A stretch of 64,000 nucleotides of DNA from an uncultured SAR86 cluster bacterium (lineage in GTDB: Bacteria; Pseudomonadota; Gammaproteobacteria; Magnimaribacterales; D2472): the NCBI GenBank assembly GCA_902595065.1, contig CACJOM010000003.1, positions 62,001 through 126,000 of the forward strand, given 5' to 3'. Below the pieces are notes generated by a model that was not told where the DNA came from, did no database searches, and worked only from the letters and a program-made list of their open reading frames with translations. Shown here piece after piece: positions 27,858 through 36,976 of this stretch; within the stretch, counting starts at the first letter, position 1; every line of letters starts with the position of its first letter. Both the position numbers and the translations under genes were made by a program.

Positions 27858-29251
27858 CTAAAGTTACGAGATTTGCACCTAGCCCAACTGGAGCTTTGCA
27901 TATTGGCGGGGTGAGAACAGCATTATTTAATTATGTATATGCAAAACAGAATAAAGGAAAATTTTTAATTAGGGTTGAGGATACTGATGTTGAAAGATCA
28001 ACTAAGGAGTTTGAAAAAAATATTCTAAATGGATTATCTGATATAGGCATTAATCCAGATGAACCGCCTGTAAGACAGTCTGAAAGATCTGAGCTTTATC
28101 AAAAGGCTGTTGAGAAAATCATAGATTCTGGCAATGCATATTATTGTAATTGTAGTAAAGAGAGATTAGATCAGATGAGAGCTGCTCAGCAGTCTAAGGG
28201 CTTAAAACCTCAATATGATGGTAAATGTAGGAATTTAAATCTAAAGCCTGATTCTTCAACAGTATTAAGGTTAAAAACCCCTAAAGATGGTGAATTAATT
28301 TTTCATGATTTGGTTAGAGGCGAGGTCATTTTCCAGAACTCAGAGCTAGACGATTTAATTCTATTAAGAAGTGATGGGTCTCCAACCTATCACCTCTGTA
28401 ATGTTGTTGACGACTTCGAGCAAGGCGTCTCAACTGTAATTAGAGGAGAGGATCACCTAAGCAACACTCCAAGACAAATCCATATCCAGCAAGCATTAGG
28501 CTATCCATCTCTTGAATATGCTCATTTACCAATGGTTTTAGGTCAAGATAAAAAAAGATTATCGAAAAGGAATGCTGTGACAAGTTTGCAGGACTACTTT
28601 GAAAAAGGATATCTTGAATCATCTTTAATCAACATGCTCGCTAGATTAGGCTGGTCAAAGGGAGATAAAGAAATATTTTATTTAGATGATTTAATCGATG
28701 ACTTTAGGATTCAAGAAGTTCAAAAAGCTGGAGCTATTTTTGATCCAGCAAAACTTGACTGGATCAATAACCATCATTTAGCAGCTCTTTCGTTTGAGTC
28801 TTTTAAAGATAGATTGATACCATTTCTTGAAAATGCTGGTATTAATTACAACCTAAAGGATAATAGCAATGAAATTATTGAAGCTATGAGAAGCTCTCAA
28901 CCTACTCTTCTAGGAGTGGCCAAAGATCTTATTCCTTACTTCACTCAAATAGATTCTTATGATGAAAAAGCAGCCAATAAATTTTTAAAAGGATCAGAGG
29001 CTGTTTTGGAATTTGTTCAAAGAAAATTAAATGGCTTAGAGGCTTGGAATGAGGGGTCTATAGATCATGCATTGCAGGAGGCCCAAACTGCATTAAGCCT
29101 ACCAACTCCAAAACTAAATCAACCAATAAGGATTGCAATGACAGGATCGACTCAATCTCCTTCTTTGGGTTTAACACTTTCACTTTTTGACTTAGCTGAA
29201 GTGAATAACAGGATTGATGCAGCATTAAAATATTTAGCTAATACTGATTAA
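27854..29251 (+). CDS. gltX: Glutamyl-tRNA synthetase
   Basis: Class I aminoacyl-tRNA synthetase charging tRNA-Glu. The 465 residues contain the HIGH-type motif SPTGALHIGG near the start, the KMSKS-type motif KRLSKRNAV around residue 236, the zinc-region YYCNCSKERL and a helical anticodon-binding C-terminus. Length matches bacterial GltX. It ends the rnhA-dnaQ-gltX operon and its stop overlaps the convergent EthD-like gene by 4 bases. Confidence 0.96.
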   Translation: MTKVTRFAPSPTGALHIGGVRTALFNYVYAKQNKGKFLIRVEDTDVERSTKEFEKNILNGLSDIGINPDEPPVRQSERSELYQKAVEKIIDSGNAYYCNCSKERLDQMRAAQQSKGLKPQYDGKCRNLNLKPDSSTVLRLKTPKDGELIFHDLVRGEVIFQNSELDDLILLRSDGSPTYHLCNVVDDFEQGVSTVIRGEDHLSNTPRQIHIQQALGYPSLEYAHLPMVLGQDKKRLSKRNAVTSLQDYFEKGYLESSLINMLARLGWSKGDKEIFYLDDLIDDFRIQEVQKAGAIFDPAKLDWINNHHLAALSFESFKDRLIPFLENAGINYNLKDNSNEIIEAMRSSQPTLLGVAKDLIPYFTQIDSYDEKAANKFLKGSEAVLEFVQRKLNGLEAWNEGSIDHALQEAQTALSLPTPKLNQPIRIAMTGSTQSPSLGLTLSLFDLAEVNNRIDAALKYLANTD

Positions 29252-29802
29252 GAAATACAAGAAGCTATCAGCGCTTGAGGGTGTTCTTGCATTAAACGTT
29301 TCAAGGTATCAAATGAAACATTTTGATTGATGCCATACTCGGCAATACCGATGGTTTTATTTGGCTCAATAAAGAGATTGTTTGAAATTTTATTAATACC
29401 TGAAAAAGAATCTAGTACATTTAAGTCATTTTCACTATTGGCAGAATAAAAAATTTTTTTATTAAATTCTTGTTCGGTTAATTGTTTCGATTCCGTTAAA
29501 ACAAAATAATTTTTTGAAGCATCCATAAATTTCAATTCATCATCTCGCAGAGTATCGCCTGCATCCGACAACATTTGCTTGCTAACAATCTCTAATGACT
29601 TCATTGATTTGTATTTAAAAATACTTATTGATCCTAGAGATGAGTAGAGTGGATTCAGCTCAGTATTAATATAATTTCGCTCATAACCTTCAAAAGAAAG
29701 AAGGGAGGAGGCTAGGGGCGCATGATTGTTTTCGTAGTAATCTCTAAAATCATTATCAGACAATCCATCCATCTTATGAATAAATGCTAAAGCTTTAATC
29801 AA
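29248..29802 (-). CDS. EthD-domain-like protein
   Basis: A 184-residue protein whose first ~105 residues fit the EthD dimeric alpha/beta-barrel fold: HKMDGLSDNDFRDYYENNHA carries the typical histidine after the Tyr-rich helix, followed by SFEGYERNYI. The remaining ~80 residues are not recognised. EthD-like proteins often accompany oxidative or ester-degrading pathways; the reaction is unknown. It overlaps the upstream ggt by 8 bases and closes that operon. Confidence 0.65.
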   Translation of the reverse strand: MIKALAFIHKMDGLSDNDFRDYYENNHAPLASSLLSFEGYERNYINTELNPLYSSLGSISIFKYKSMKSLEIVSKQMLSDAGDTLRDDELKFMDASKNYFVLTESKQLTEQEFNKKIFYSANSENDLNVLDSFSGINKISNNLFIEPNKTIGIAEYGINQNVSFDTLKRLMQEHPQALIASCIS

Positions 29803-31498
29803 TTTGAATTGCTACTCCTGCATTTGGCCTTCTTAAGTCAGCAAAACCTTCTTTGCCTTTAGTGGAAATTAAAATGCTTTGAGTTGAGCCCATGGTTTTT
29901 GATTCTTCAAGTTCATGGCCATAGGATTCAAGTATTTGAATCGTATCTTGGCTAAAGCCCTTTTCTAAACGTAAATTTTTATAGGGCCAATCTTTATGAA
30001 TCCTTGGGAGCATAGTTGCTTCTCCAAGATTTAAATTAAAATCTATGATCCCAGTTATTACTCTTAATACCGCAGCAGGTATTAGTGCCCCTCCAGGAGA
30101 TCCTGTGATGAGTTTTAATTCATTGTTTTCATCAAAGATAATAACTGGTGTCATTGTGCTCATTGGCCTTTTGCCTGGCTCTAATCGATTGCCTATGCTT
30201 GCAGAGCGATCTATGACTTCAGGGTTTCCATATTGATAAGCAAAATTATTCATTTGATTATCAAGAAGAATTCCAGTTCCTGGGATAGTAACTCCCGAGC
30301 CAAATGAATAGCCTAAGGTGTATGTATTTGATACAACATTGCCATTTTGATCAATGATTGAATAGTGTGTAGTGTTTTCACCTTCTTGAAATAATGAATC
30401 AGGATTTAATGTATTTGGCGGAGTAGCTTCCTCAAGATTAATTGTCTTAGCCAAAGAATTTGCTCTTTCCTTTGAAATTATTTTGTTTATAGGGACATCA
30501 TAAAATTGAGGATCTCCCATAAACCTTGATCTATCCATATGACCTCGTTGCAGGGCCTCGGCAAATAAGTGGAGAAACCTTGCTGAGTTTGGTCCGATTT
30601 CATCAGTGCTGAAGTTTTCTAAAATATTTAATCCTTCCAGCAAAACTGCAGCACCGCCAGCTGGAGGAGGGTGTGCAAAAATTTGATGATTTCTATAAGT
30701 TGTTTTAATCGGTTCTGCAAACCTAGGCTCATACTCTTGCAGATCTTTAGCAGTAATATATCCACTGTTTTCTTGCATGGCTTGAATCATCTTCTTGGCA
30801 ATAGACCCAGTGTAGAAAGCTTCTTCGCCATTTCTTGCTATTTCACTAAAAGTCCAGGCTAAATCAGGTCGCTTCATTAAAAAATGTTCTTCTACCGGAC
30901 TGCCATTTTTATAATAAATATTTTTAGATTCACTATTGAGGCTTATTTGATTAGCACTACCTATAGCTTGATTTAGGTCGTAGCTAACTACTATTCCATT
31001 TTGAGCTTGCCTTATAACAGGCTGCAATATTTTTTTTAATGGTAATTTTCCATAACGATCATGAGTTTGTAATAACCCTGCCACAGTTCCTGGGACGCCA
31101 GAAGCTTTATAGCCATATCTCCTTTGATCATAATTATTCTTTAAATATAGAAAATCTTTTTTTGAAAGGTTTTTTGGTGCAGCGCTCCTAAAATCTACAG
31201 CTATTGTTTTTTTTTCATCATTTAAATAGACAAGCATGAAGCCTCCGCCGCCTAAATTACCTGCTCTAGGTAGAGTGATTGCTAAAGAAAACCCAACTGC
31301 AACTGCTGCATCAATTGCATTGCCACCCATATTCAAAATTTCTACCCCAATATTTGATGAGGCTTGATTTTGCGAAACAACCATCCCTGAATTTCCAATT
31401 GTTGGATGAAAGGGTGATGGATAGTCAATATATCTTACTTGCCCCCATGCATAAGATGAAACAAATAAAAGTGAGAGGAAAATATTTCTAAGAGTCAT
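29795..31498 (-). CDS. Gamma-glutamyltranspeptidase family enzyme with altered substrate pocket
   Basis: An Ntn-hydrolase precursor of 567 residues with a signal peptide ending near SSYAWG. The autocleavage threonine is the first Thr of TTHYS (Thr376), so a large and a small subunit would form. Aligned without gaps to E. coli GGT from that Thr, Asn418 stands where Asp433 holds the substrate amino group and Thr448 where Ser463 stands (sequence NQMNNF and RPMSTM). GSPGG is kept. These changes suggest acyl-amide substrates other than simple gamma-glutamyl ones. It lies 4 bases after the DASS transporter gene. Confidence 0.9.
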   Translation of the reverse strand: MTLRNIFLSLLFVSSYAWGQVRYIDYPSPFHPTIGNSGMVVSQNQASSNIGVEILNMGGNAIDAAVAVGFSLAITLPRAGNLGGGGFMLVYLNDEKKTIAVDFRSAAPKNLSKKDFLYLKNNYDQRRYGYKASGVPGTVAGLLQTHDRYGKLPLKKILQPVIRQAQNGIVVSYDLNQAIGSANQISLNSESKNIYYKNGSPVEEHFLMKRPDLAWTFSEIARNGEEAFYTGSIAKKMIQAMQENSGYITAKDLQEYEPRFAEPIKTTYRNHQIFAHPPPAGGAAVLLEGLNILENFSTDEIGPNSARFLHLFAEALQRGHMDRSRFMGDPQFYDVPINKIISKERANSLAKTINLEEATPPNTLNPDSLFQEGENTTHYSIIDQNGNVVSNTYTLGYSFGSGVTIPGTGILLDNQMNNFAYQYGNPEVIDRSASIGNRLEPGKRPMSTMTPVIIFDENNELKLITGSPGGALIPAAVLRVITGIIDFNLNLGEATMLPRIHKDWPYKNLRLEKGFSQDTIQILESYGHELEESKTMGSTQSILISTKGKEGFADLRRPNAGVAIQID

Positions 31499-31502
31499 AA
31501 AT

Positions 31503-32939
31503 TTAAAATATCATTGGAGCTAAATAGAAGGCAAATATAGTAACCAAGAAAACGCCTATAATATTTAACGCAAATCCAGCTCTTATCATATCTGGAATGG
31601 TTATTTTGCCTGAGCCAAACACGATAGCATTTGGCGGTGTAGCTACTGGAAGCATAAATGCACAACTTGCTGCTAACACGACCGGAATTGTTAAAGCTAC
31701 TGGTGCTACTCCAATAGCAACTGCAACCGCCCCAACTACTGGTAAAAATGTTGAGGTAGTTGCAACATTAGATGTGATCTCGGTTAGGAATATAATTAAA
31801 GTTGCAACTGCTAGTATCAGGACAATGGGCGGAACATTCCCGAGGATAGTTAAACCCTGTCCAATCCAGCTACCGAGACCTGAGGAGCCAATTGATGCTG
31901 CTAAAGATAGCCCGCCACCGAATAAAACAAGCAAGCCCCATGGAAGTTTATTAGCTTGCTCCCAAGTCAGTAAATCTGTTTTAGCATTTTCTGAAGGAAT
32001 GAAGAAAAAACTCAATGCTGCAAATATGGCAATGCCAGCATCAGTTAGGCCAGATAAAGGTACAAAATTATCAAGCAATGTTCTGAACATCCAAGCGCTA
32101 GCTGCTAAAGAAAAAATGATTAAAACCTTCTTCTCATCTCTACCAAGAGGACCTAAATCAGTCAGCATATTTTGAAGTTTTAATTTTGTTTCAATGCTAG
32201 CTATAAAATTGACGGGGTACACTATTTTTGTGATGGCGTACCAAGATGCGCCCAGCATCAAGATAGCTAAAGGTACTCCTAATTTCATCCAGTCAACAAA
32301 AGAAATTTCTATGCCATATGTTTCTTGTATAAAGCCCACGAATATAATGTTTGGAGCTGTTCCTACCAGGGTAGACATTCCTCCAATTGAAGCTGCATAG
32401 GCAATACCAAGCAAAAGTGAGATTTCAAAACTTTTTCTTTCTTTTGCAGAAAAATTAGGAATTGTTTCAGCAACGCTTGAGCATACCGCTAATCCAATTG
32501 GCAATAGCATTAGAGTGGTAGATGTATTCATCACCCACATGCTTATGGAGGCAGAAACAAGCATGAATCCTCCAACTAATTTTGCTCCACTATTTCCGAC
32601 AGCGATCAACATTTTTAATGCTAGTCGCTTATGCAATCCAGATGATTCAATTCCTAGGGCTAAAATAAAGCCACCCATAAATAAATAAATATTTGGGTTA
32701 GCATAGGGCAGAGCCGCTGTTTTAAAATCAGTTACATGCAGCATTGGGAATAACGCTAACGGCAATAGCGCAGTAACCGCTACTGGAACTGCTTCAGTTG
32801 CCCACCATATTGCCATCAATACAGTGACTGCAGCAACAGCCCAGCCAATTGGCGAGAGAGACTCTGGATTCGGCGCTAGAAGGATGCAAAAGAAAGCCGC
32901 TAATCCAACCCAAAAACCTCTTTTTTTATATGCTTGCAT
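31503..32939 (-). CDS. DASS (SLC13) family sodium:dicarboxylate symporter
   Basis: An inner-membrane importer of 478 residues with about a dozen hydrophobic helices. It has the two substrate/sodium hairpin motifs of the family, MNTSTTLMLLP around residue 138 and ITSNVATTSTFLPV around 395, and the PPNAIVFGSG motif near 440. Substrates are usually C4-C5 dicarboxylates such as succinate, or glutarate-like acids. Its ATG shares a base with the stop of the upstream hydrolase-like gene (TAATG) and ggt follows by 4 bases, so uptake of a product released by those enzymes is plausible. Confidence 0.92.
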   Translation of the reverse strand: MQAYKKRGFWVGLAAFFCILLAPNPESLSPIGWAVAAVTVLMAIWWATEAVPVAVTALLPLALFPMLHVTDFKTAALPYANPNIYLFMGGFILALGIESSGLHKRLALKMLIAVGNSGAKLVGGFMLVSASISMWVMNTSTTLMLLPIGLAVCSSVAETIPNFSAKERKSFEISLLLGIAYAASIGGMSTLVGTAPNIIFVGFIQETYGIEISFVDWMKLGVPLAILMLGASWYAITKIVYPVNFIASIETKLKLQNMLTDLGPLGRDEKKVLIIFSLAASAWMFRTLLDNFVPLSGLTDAGIAIFAALSFFFIPSENAKTDLLTWEQANKLPWGLLVLFGGGLSLAASIGSSGLGSWIGQGLTILGNVPPIVLILAVATLIIFLTEITSNVATTSTFLPVVGAVAVAIGVAPVALTIPVVLAASCAFMLPVATPPNAIVFGSGKITIPDMIRAGFALNIIGVFLVTIFAFYLAPMIF

Positions 32940-33802
32940 TATTTAAGCCTCGCATAAAACATTTCAGCTGCAAACGGTACCATTTGCTCTGTATTGCTGT
33001 GACCTTTAGTGGTTGGAACTTCAACCATTCCCCATTTAAAAAATTGATCAACCTCTTTCGATTTAGCAACCGCAGATTTAAAGAAGTTTCGTCCTCTAGC
33101 AAGCCGATGCTCTCCCTGCGAGTTAATAATTTCCCAGTGATCCGCTACATATGGTGAATTAGGTTTGGTTGAGGTATCTGCCTTCCCAAGCATTAATAAA
33201 AAGTATTTACTGAATGCTTGTTTTAGCTTTTCATTATCAATATTTGAGTTATTTAAACCAAAAGGCCAGTTTTGACTTGTCATTGACAGGTACCAACCTA
33301 AATTGGCTGCAATTGCTAAAGTATGAGATGCTTCCGGATGATGGAGAACATATCGATGTACAAAATGCGCTCCTGCACCATGACCATATATACCCCAATT
33401 ATTTGATTTGATTTTAAATTTTTTTAATGCATGACTAGCAAGAGGCTCAATAGCACTAAAAGCGTGAAGTTCTTTTGGAATAGGTTCTAGATTTTTAGTT
33501 TTAATATTTCCATAATTAAAGCCCCATACCTCTGGAAAGTTCTTTTCACTAAATTCAGGAACGATGACTACAAGATTTAATTCCTGAGATGCTTTGGCCC
33601 ATTGATCTCTGTATTCCTCAGCATTTCTTTTTCTGCCATGCATAACGACAATTAGCCTTGTAGTAGCACTAATTTTATTTGGCTTAGCAACATAGGTTGG
33701 CAAAGAGACACCAGACCAGTCCTCAAATTTATATTCAAGTAATTCAGCCCTTGCATTCCAAGCAATAGAGGTAACCAAAAAAGTAAATATAAATTTATAC
33801 AT
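32939..33802 (-). CDS. Secreted alpha/beta-hydrolase-fold protein lacking the nucleophile serine
   Basis: A 287-residue exported protein (signal peptide ending near ARAELL) of the alpha/beta-hydrolase fold. It follows a known family layout: an oxyanion segment VVMHGRKRNAEEY, VIVPEFSEKNFP, the nucleophile elbow, an acid in LGKADTST and a histidine in TKGHSNTEQM. The elbow reads IYGHGAGAHFVHRY where relatives have GHSAG, so the serine is glycine. Ordinary ester hydrolysis is therefore unlikely; binding or another reaction is possible. It leads the operon with the DASS transporter, ggt and the EthD-like gene. Confidence 0.8.
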   Translation of the reverse strand: MYKFIFTFLVTSIAWNARAELLEYKFEDWSGVSLPTYVAKPNKISATTRLIVVMHGRKRNAEEYRDQWAKASQELNLVVIVPEFSEKNFPEVWGFNYGNIKTKNLEPIPKELHAFSAIEPLASHALKKFKIKSNNWGIYGHGAGAHFVHRYVLHHPEASHTLAIAANLGWYLSMTSQNWPFGLNNSNIDNEKLKQAFSKYFLLMLGKADTSTKPNSPYVADHWEIINSQGEHRLARGRNFFKSAVAKSKEVDQFFKWGMVEVPTTKGHSNTEQMVPFAAEMFYARLK

Positions 33803-33811
33803 TAATCAATA

Positions 33812-33840
33812 TAAAAAAAAGGGAGCCAAGGCCCCCTTTA
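33812..33840 (-). terminator. Rho-independent terminator of the third TonB receptor
   Basis: On the minus strand the stem AAAGGGGGC / GCTCCCTTT (one G-U) encloses CTTG and is followed by a T run. It lies 16 bases after the receptor stop and before the hydrolase-operon start. Confidence 0.85.
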
Positions 33841-33855
33841 ATTTTAGCTTAAATA

Positions 33856-36828
33856 TTAGAATGTAACTCTTAAATCTAAGTAATAATTTCTACCCCAGTC
33901 AGAATGAGCATCTGCATAGTAGCCATAGTATCTATCAGCAGTAGGAGCTCTTTCATCCTCAAGGTTTTTCACAGCAAATCTAAGTCTTGCTTTGTGACCA
34001 CCTAGATCAAAGTTATAAGAAACTGTTGCATCCATAGTTGTCATTTCAGGAACAAGATAGGGCACTCCATCTTTTAATCCAAGTGAGGTTTGAACAAACG
34101 AACCTTTCCTAAGACCAGTCAAGCTAGCACCCCATGGTCCTTTGTCCCATGAAAGTCTAATAGTGTGTTTATTATCATAGATACCATCTTTTTCTAATAA
34201 ATCACCAAAACCTTTTAAAGGAATTGACTCAGGGATTTCACCGCTGTCTTTTTTAGCTTGCAATGCAGCAAACTCTCCGCTTGCTTTTTGCTCAAATTTG
34301 TCTAAAAAAGTTCCGATGTATCTTAAATCAAAGTCACCAAAATCAGTTTGGATATCATAGTAGATACCTATATCCATTCCTTCGATTGTTCTTAGAGCCA
34401 TATTGGTATAGTTGTTTGTTACATACTTGATGTCTCCAAACGGGCAAACACCAGCTGCAGCAAACCCTGCAGCATCTCCCTCATCAGGAGCCTCTCTTAC
34501 CACCAGAGGATCACCTGCAAAGGTATCACAGTTATTTAAACCATTTGCAAAGCGAAGCAACATATCATTCACAGTTTGATTTTCTCTACCAAACAAACCA
34601 ATAGTTTTATCTTTTTCAATAGTCCAAGCATCTACAGTTACAATTAGACCATCCATTGGAGTTAAGACTATACCAAATGATGTGTTATCTGATTCTTCAG
34701 CTTCAAGCCCCTCAGCTCCAGTTGCAACCCTTTGAATTGTGTAACGAGAATCTGAGTCAATAACATTTTCAACACTTTGAACCTCATTTACTCTGAAAGC
34801 AGCTCGATCATATCTTGTACCAGATCTAGCAACAATTTTTTCGTTAACCTGGATGATATTAGGCGCTCTAAATGCTGTTGAAAAAGAGCCTCTTAAAGTC
34901 ATCCAAGGAGAAATCTCCCAACCTAAAGCTAGTTTTCCAACCGTGGTATCACCAAAGTCTGAGAAATCTTCATTTCTTACAGCTAGCTGAGCATTGATTG
35001 ATTCTGTAATAGGAATCTGGAATTCAGCAAATAATGAGGTAACATCTCTTGAACCAGATACATCTGGAGTTGGAGAGGAGTTAACCACATCAGAAACTAA
35101 TGGGTAAGTATCTCCCTCAAAGTCTGTATAAGTAATTGTTCCATCTAGTCTAGGATCTCTATCATCAATTACTTCTTCTTCACGGAACTCAAACCCAAGA
35201 AGCAGACCAACATCCCCAGCTGGTAAAGTCATGAAAGATGAATTAGATATTTTAAAGTCAAACATATCAAGAGTACTTTCATTTTTTCTATACACACTGA
35301 TTAATGCTCTTTCAATGTTTGAATTTACTCCTGCGCTAAATGGGTTATAGGCAGCTGGCGTTGAATCATATAAAGCTTCTTTTAGAAGATTGTTTGATAG
35401 TCGATTGCTTGTGACATCTCTATGTCTTGCAATTGAGCTGACATAGGCTGTTTCCCAGTCCCAATCTCCATAGGTGCCTCTAAAGCCTTGAAGAAATCTA
35501 TAAGTTTCTTTTTTTACATTAACAAGTCTCTGTCTTTCTTCGTAGCGATAATTATCAATATAAAGATTTTTACCTGCAAATATTGCAGTAGGGACGCCAT
35601 CAACATTTACTTTTAATTGATTGAGATAGTAGTTATCTGGACCAACCCTATGTTTCGAGGAAGAAAATGCATATGAAGCATGAGCAGTTCTATCACTATC
35701 AGAACTATAAGCTCCAATTTCAGTAAATGATTCCATGCCATTTCCCATATCATGATTGATAAATATAACTACATTATTTCTTATAAGCTCTGATCTAACA
35801 TCAGTAGGACCCCAAAAATTACTTCTAAGAGCTCCGTTACCATCTTGAGCAATACACGTACCAAAACCAGTATCAAAAAGAGGGTGACCTCTATTTGTAC
35901 ACTTGGCATCGCCGAGAGGGAAGACTTCAAATTCACCATTTGAGTCAGTCCAAACATGGTTATAGCTTTTACCAGCATGCTCTGAAGAACTCACCATATC
36001 AAATTGTCCATATATCGAGTTAGAGCTTAGGTTTCTAAATGAAGTGCTAGTTTTCCATGGAGAGTCATCAGCAACAAATGGTCTATGATCTCCTGCCCCC
36101 CATCTAGGATCTTCTTGTGCGTTAATGTTACCTCGATCATAGTGATCAAAGAAAACACTTACATTTGTTGCTCCATCATTAAAGAAAGAACCCCATTTAA
36201 CATTGAAAGTATTATCTTCGGTTTCAAAGTGATCGTAGGCTGATACTTTAGCTCTAACCATTAAACCTTCGTAATCTTTTTGAAGTACGTTATTAACAAC
36301 ACCTGCGACAGCATCAGCTCCATAAATAGCTGAGGCACCATCACGCAAAATTTCTAGCCTTTCCATTCCATATGTTGGAATGAGGTTCGAGTTTACCGAA
36401 ACAGTAGGCACAAAGTCGCCCCCAATTAATTCTGTTTGGTATGTTCCGTTATTAACTAACCTTCTACCATTTAGAAGGGTAAGAGTATTACCAACACCCA
36501 TATTTCTTAAGTTGTATGCTCCTACATCCCCTCGTGATGCATTAACACCACCAGAAGCATCTTCAGCTTCATTAAAATAATTTAAGCCCTGTTCAGCGAT
36601 GTTCTCAAGCAGCTCATCACCACCATCAACACCCAAAGCTTCTATGTCTTTTCCTGAAAATACAGAAACAGGCAATGCCCCGGTAATTTTAGCGCCTTTA
36701 ATTTGTGATCCAACCACGACAACTTCTTCGACATCACTAAGTTTAGTTGAGTCCTCTTGAGAAAAGACAGTTAACGAAATTGGAAGCAAGAACAATCCAA
36801 AGGCATATTTAAGATTAGTAAATTTCAT
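33856..36828 (-). CDS. TonB-dependent outer-membrane receptor (LysR-linked)
   Basis: A 990-residue receptor starting at ATG 36828 after a strong GGGGAGA. It has a signal peptide ending near LTVFSQED, the TonB box EEVVVVGSQI, plug motifs LTLLNGRRLV and GADAVAGVVNNVL, and a barrel ending in LDLRVTF with terminal Phe. The open frame continues 24 codons upstream, but that stretch holds the promoter. The gene is divergent from a LysR regulator and is probably its target. Ligand unknown; neighbouring amidohydrolase and thiolase-like genes hint at an amide or acyl compound. Confidence 0.93.
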   Translation of the reverse strand: MKFTNLKYAFGLFLLPISLTVFSQEDSTKLSDVEEVVVVGSQIKGAKITGALPVSVFSGKDIEALGVDGGDELLENIAEQGLNYFNEAEDASGGVNASRGDVGAYNLRNMGVGNTLTLLNGRRLVNNGTYQTELIGGDFVPTVSVNSNLIPTYGMERLEILRDGASAIYGADAVAGVVNNVLQKDYEGLMVRAKVSAYDHFETEDNTFNVKWGSFFNDGATNVSVFFDHYDRGNINAQEDPRWGAGDHRPFVADDSPWKTSTSFRNLSSNSIYGQFDMVSSSEHAGKSYNHVWTDSNGEFEVFPLGDAKCTNRGHPLFDTGFGTCIAQDGNGALRSNFWGPTDVRSELIRNNVVIFINHDMGNGMESFTEIGAYSSDSDRTAHASYAFSSSKHRVGPDNYYLNQLKVNVDGVPTAIFAGKNLYIDNYRYEERQRLVNVKKETYRFLQGFRGTYGDWDWETAYVSSIARHRDVTSNRLSNNLLKEALYDSTPAAYNPFSAGVNSNIERALISVYRKNESTLDMFDFKISNSSFMTLPAGDVGLLLGFEFREEEVIDDRDPRLDGTITYTDFEGDTYPLVSDVVNSSPTPDVSGSRDVTSLFAEFQIPITESINAQLAVRNEDFSDFGDTTVGKLALGWEISPWMTLRGSFSTAFRAPNIIQVNEKIVARSGTRYDRAAFRVNEVQSVENVIDSDSRYTIQRVATGAEGLEAEESDNTSFGIVLTPMDGLIVTVDAWTIEKDKTIGLFGRENQTVNDMLLRFANGLNNCDTFAGDPLVVREAPDEGDAAGFAAAGVCPFGDIKYVTNNYTNMALRTIEGMDIGIYYDIQTDFGDFDLRYIGTFLDKFEQKASGEFAALQAKKDSGEIPESIPLKGFGDLLEKDGIYDNKHTIRLSWDKGPWGASLTGLRKGSFVQTSLGLKDGVPYLVPEMTTMDATVSYNFDLGGHKARLRFAVKNLEDERAPTADRYYGYYADAHSDWGRNYYLDLRVTF

Positions 36829-36872
36829 ATTCTCCCCGAAATAAATTTTTCCAATAATTATATTAACAGTAG

Positions 36873-36900
36873 AAAATAATTTTTTTTGATATTCTGTCAA
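36873..36900 (-). promoter_or_regulatory. Promoter of the LysR-linked TonB receptor
   Basis: On the minus strand, perfect TTGACA (36900-36895), a 16-base spacer and TATTTT (36878-36873). The predicted start is near 36866, leaving a leader of roughly 38 bases before ATG 36828. Confidence 0.65.
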
Positions 36901-36928
36901 TTTTATTGCTTAAAATTCAACCCTAATG

Positions 36929-36945
36929 TATAACTTATAGTTATA
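36929..36945. promoter_or_regulatory. LysR-type operator (T-N11-A inverted repeat)
   Basis: A perfect inverted repeat TATAAC-TTATA-GTTATA, which contains the T-N11-A pattern recognised by LysR-type regulators. Its centre is about 71 bases upstream of the predicted receptor start, the classic activator recognition position, and it overlaps the -30 to -45 region of the regulator's own promoter (TAAAAT at 36962-36967), which suits self-repression. Confidence 0.7.
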
Positions 36946-36976
36946 AATAGATAACATTGGATAAAATATAATTATC

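Noticed and set aside
31597..32175. A 192-codon open frame opposite the DASS transporter
   Set aside because: It is antisense to a strong membrane-protein gene, and its composition mirrors the hydrophobic codons of that gene; no start signals or family resemblance.
36829..36900. Longer N-terminus for the LysR-linked receptor
   Set aside because: Those codons coincide with the promoter and lie before GGGGAGA; the signal peptide begins at 36828.
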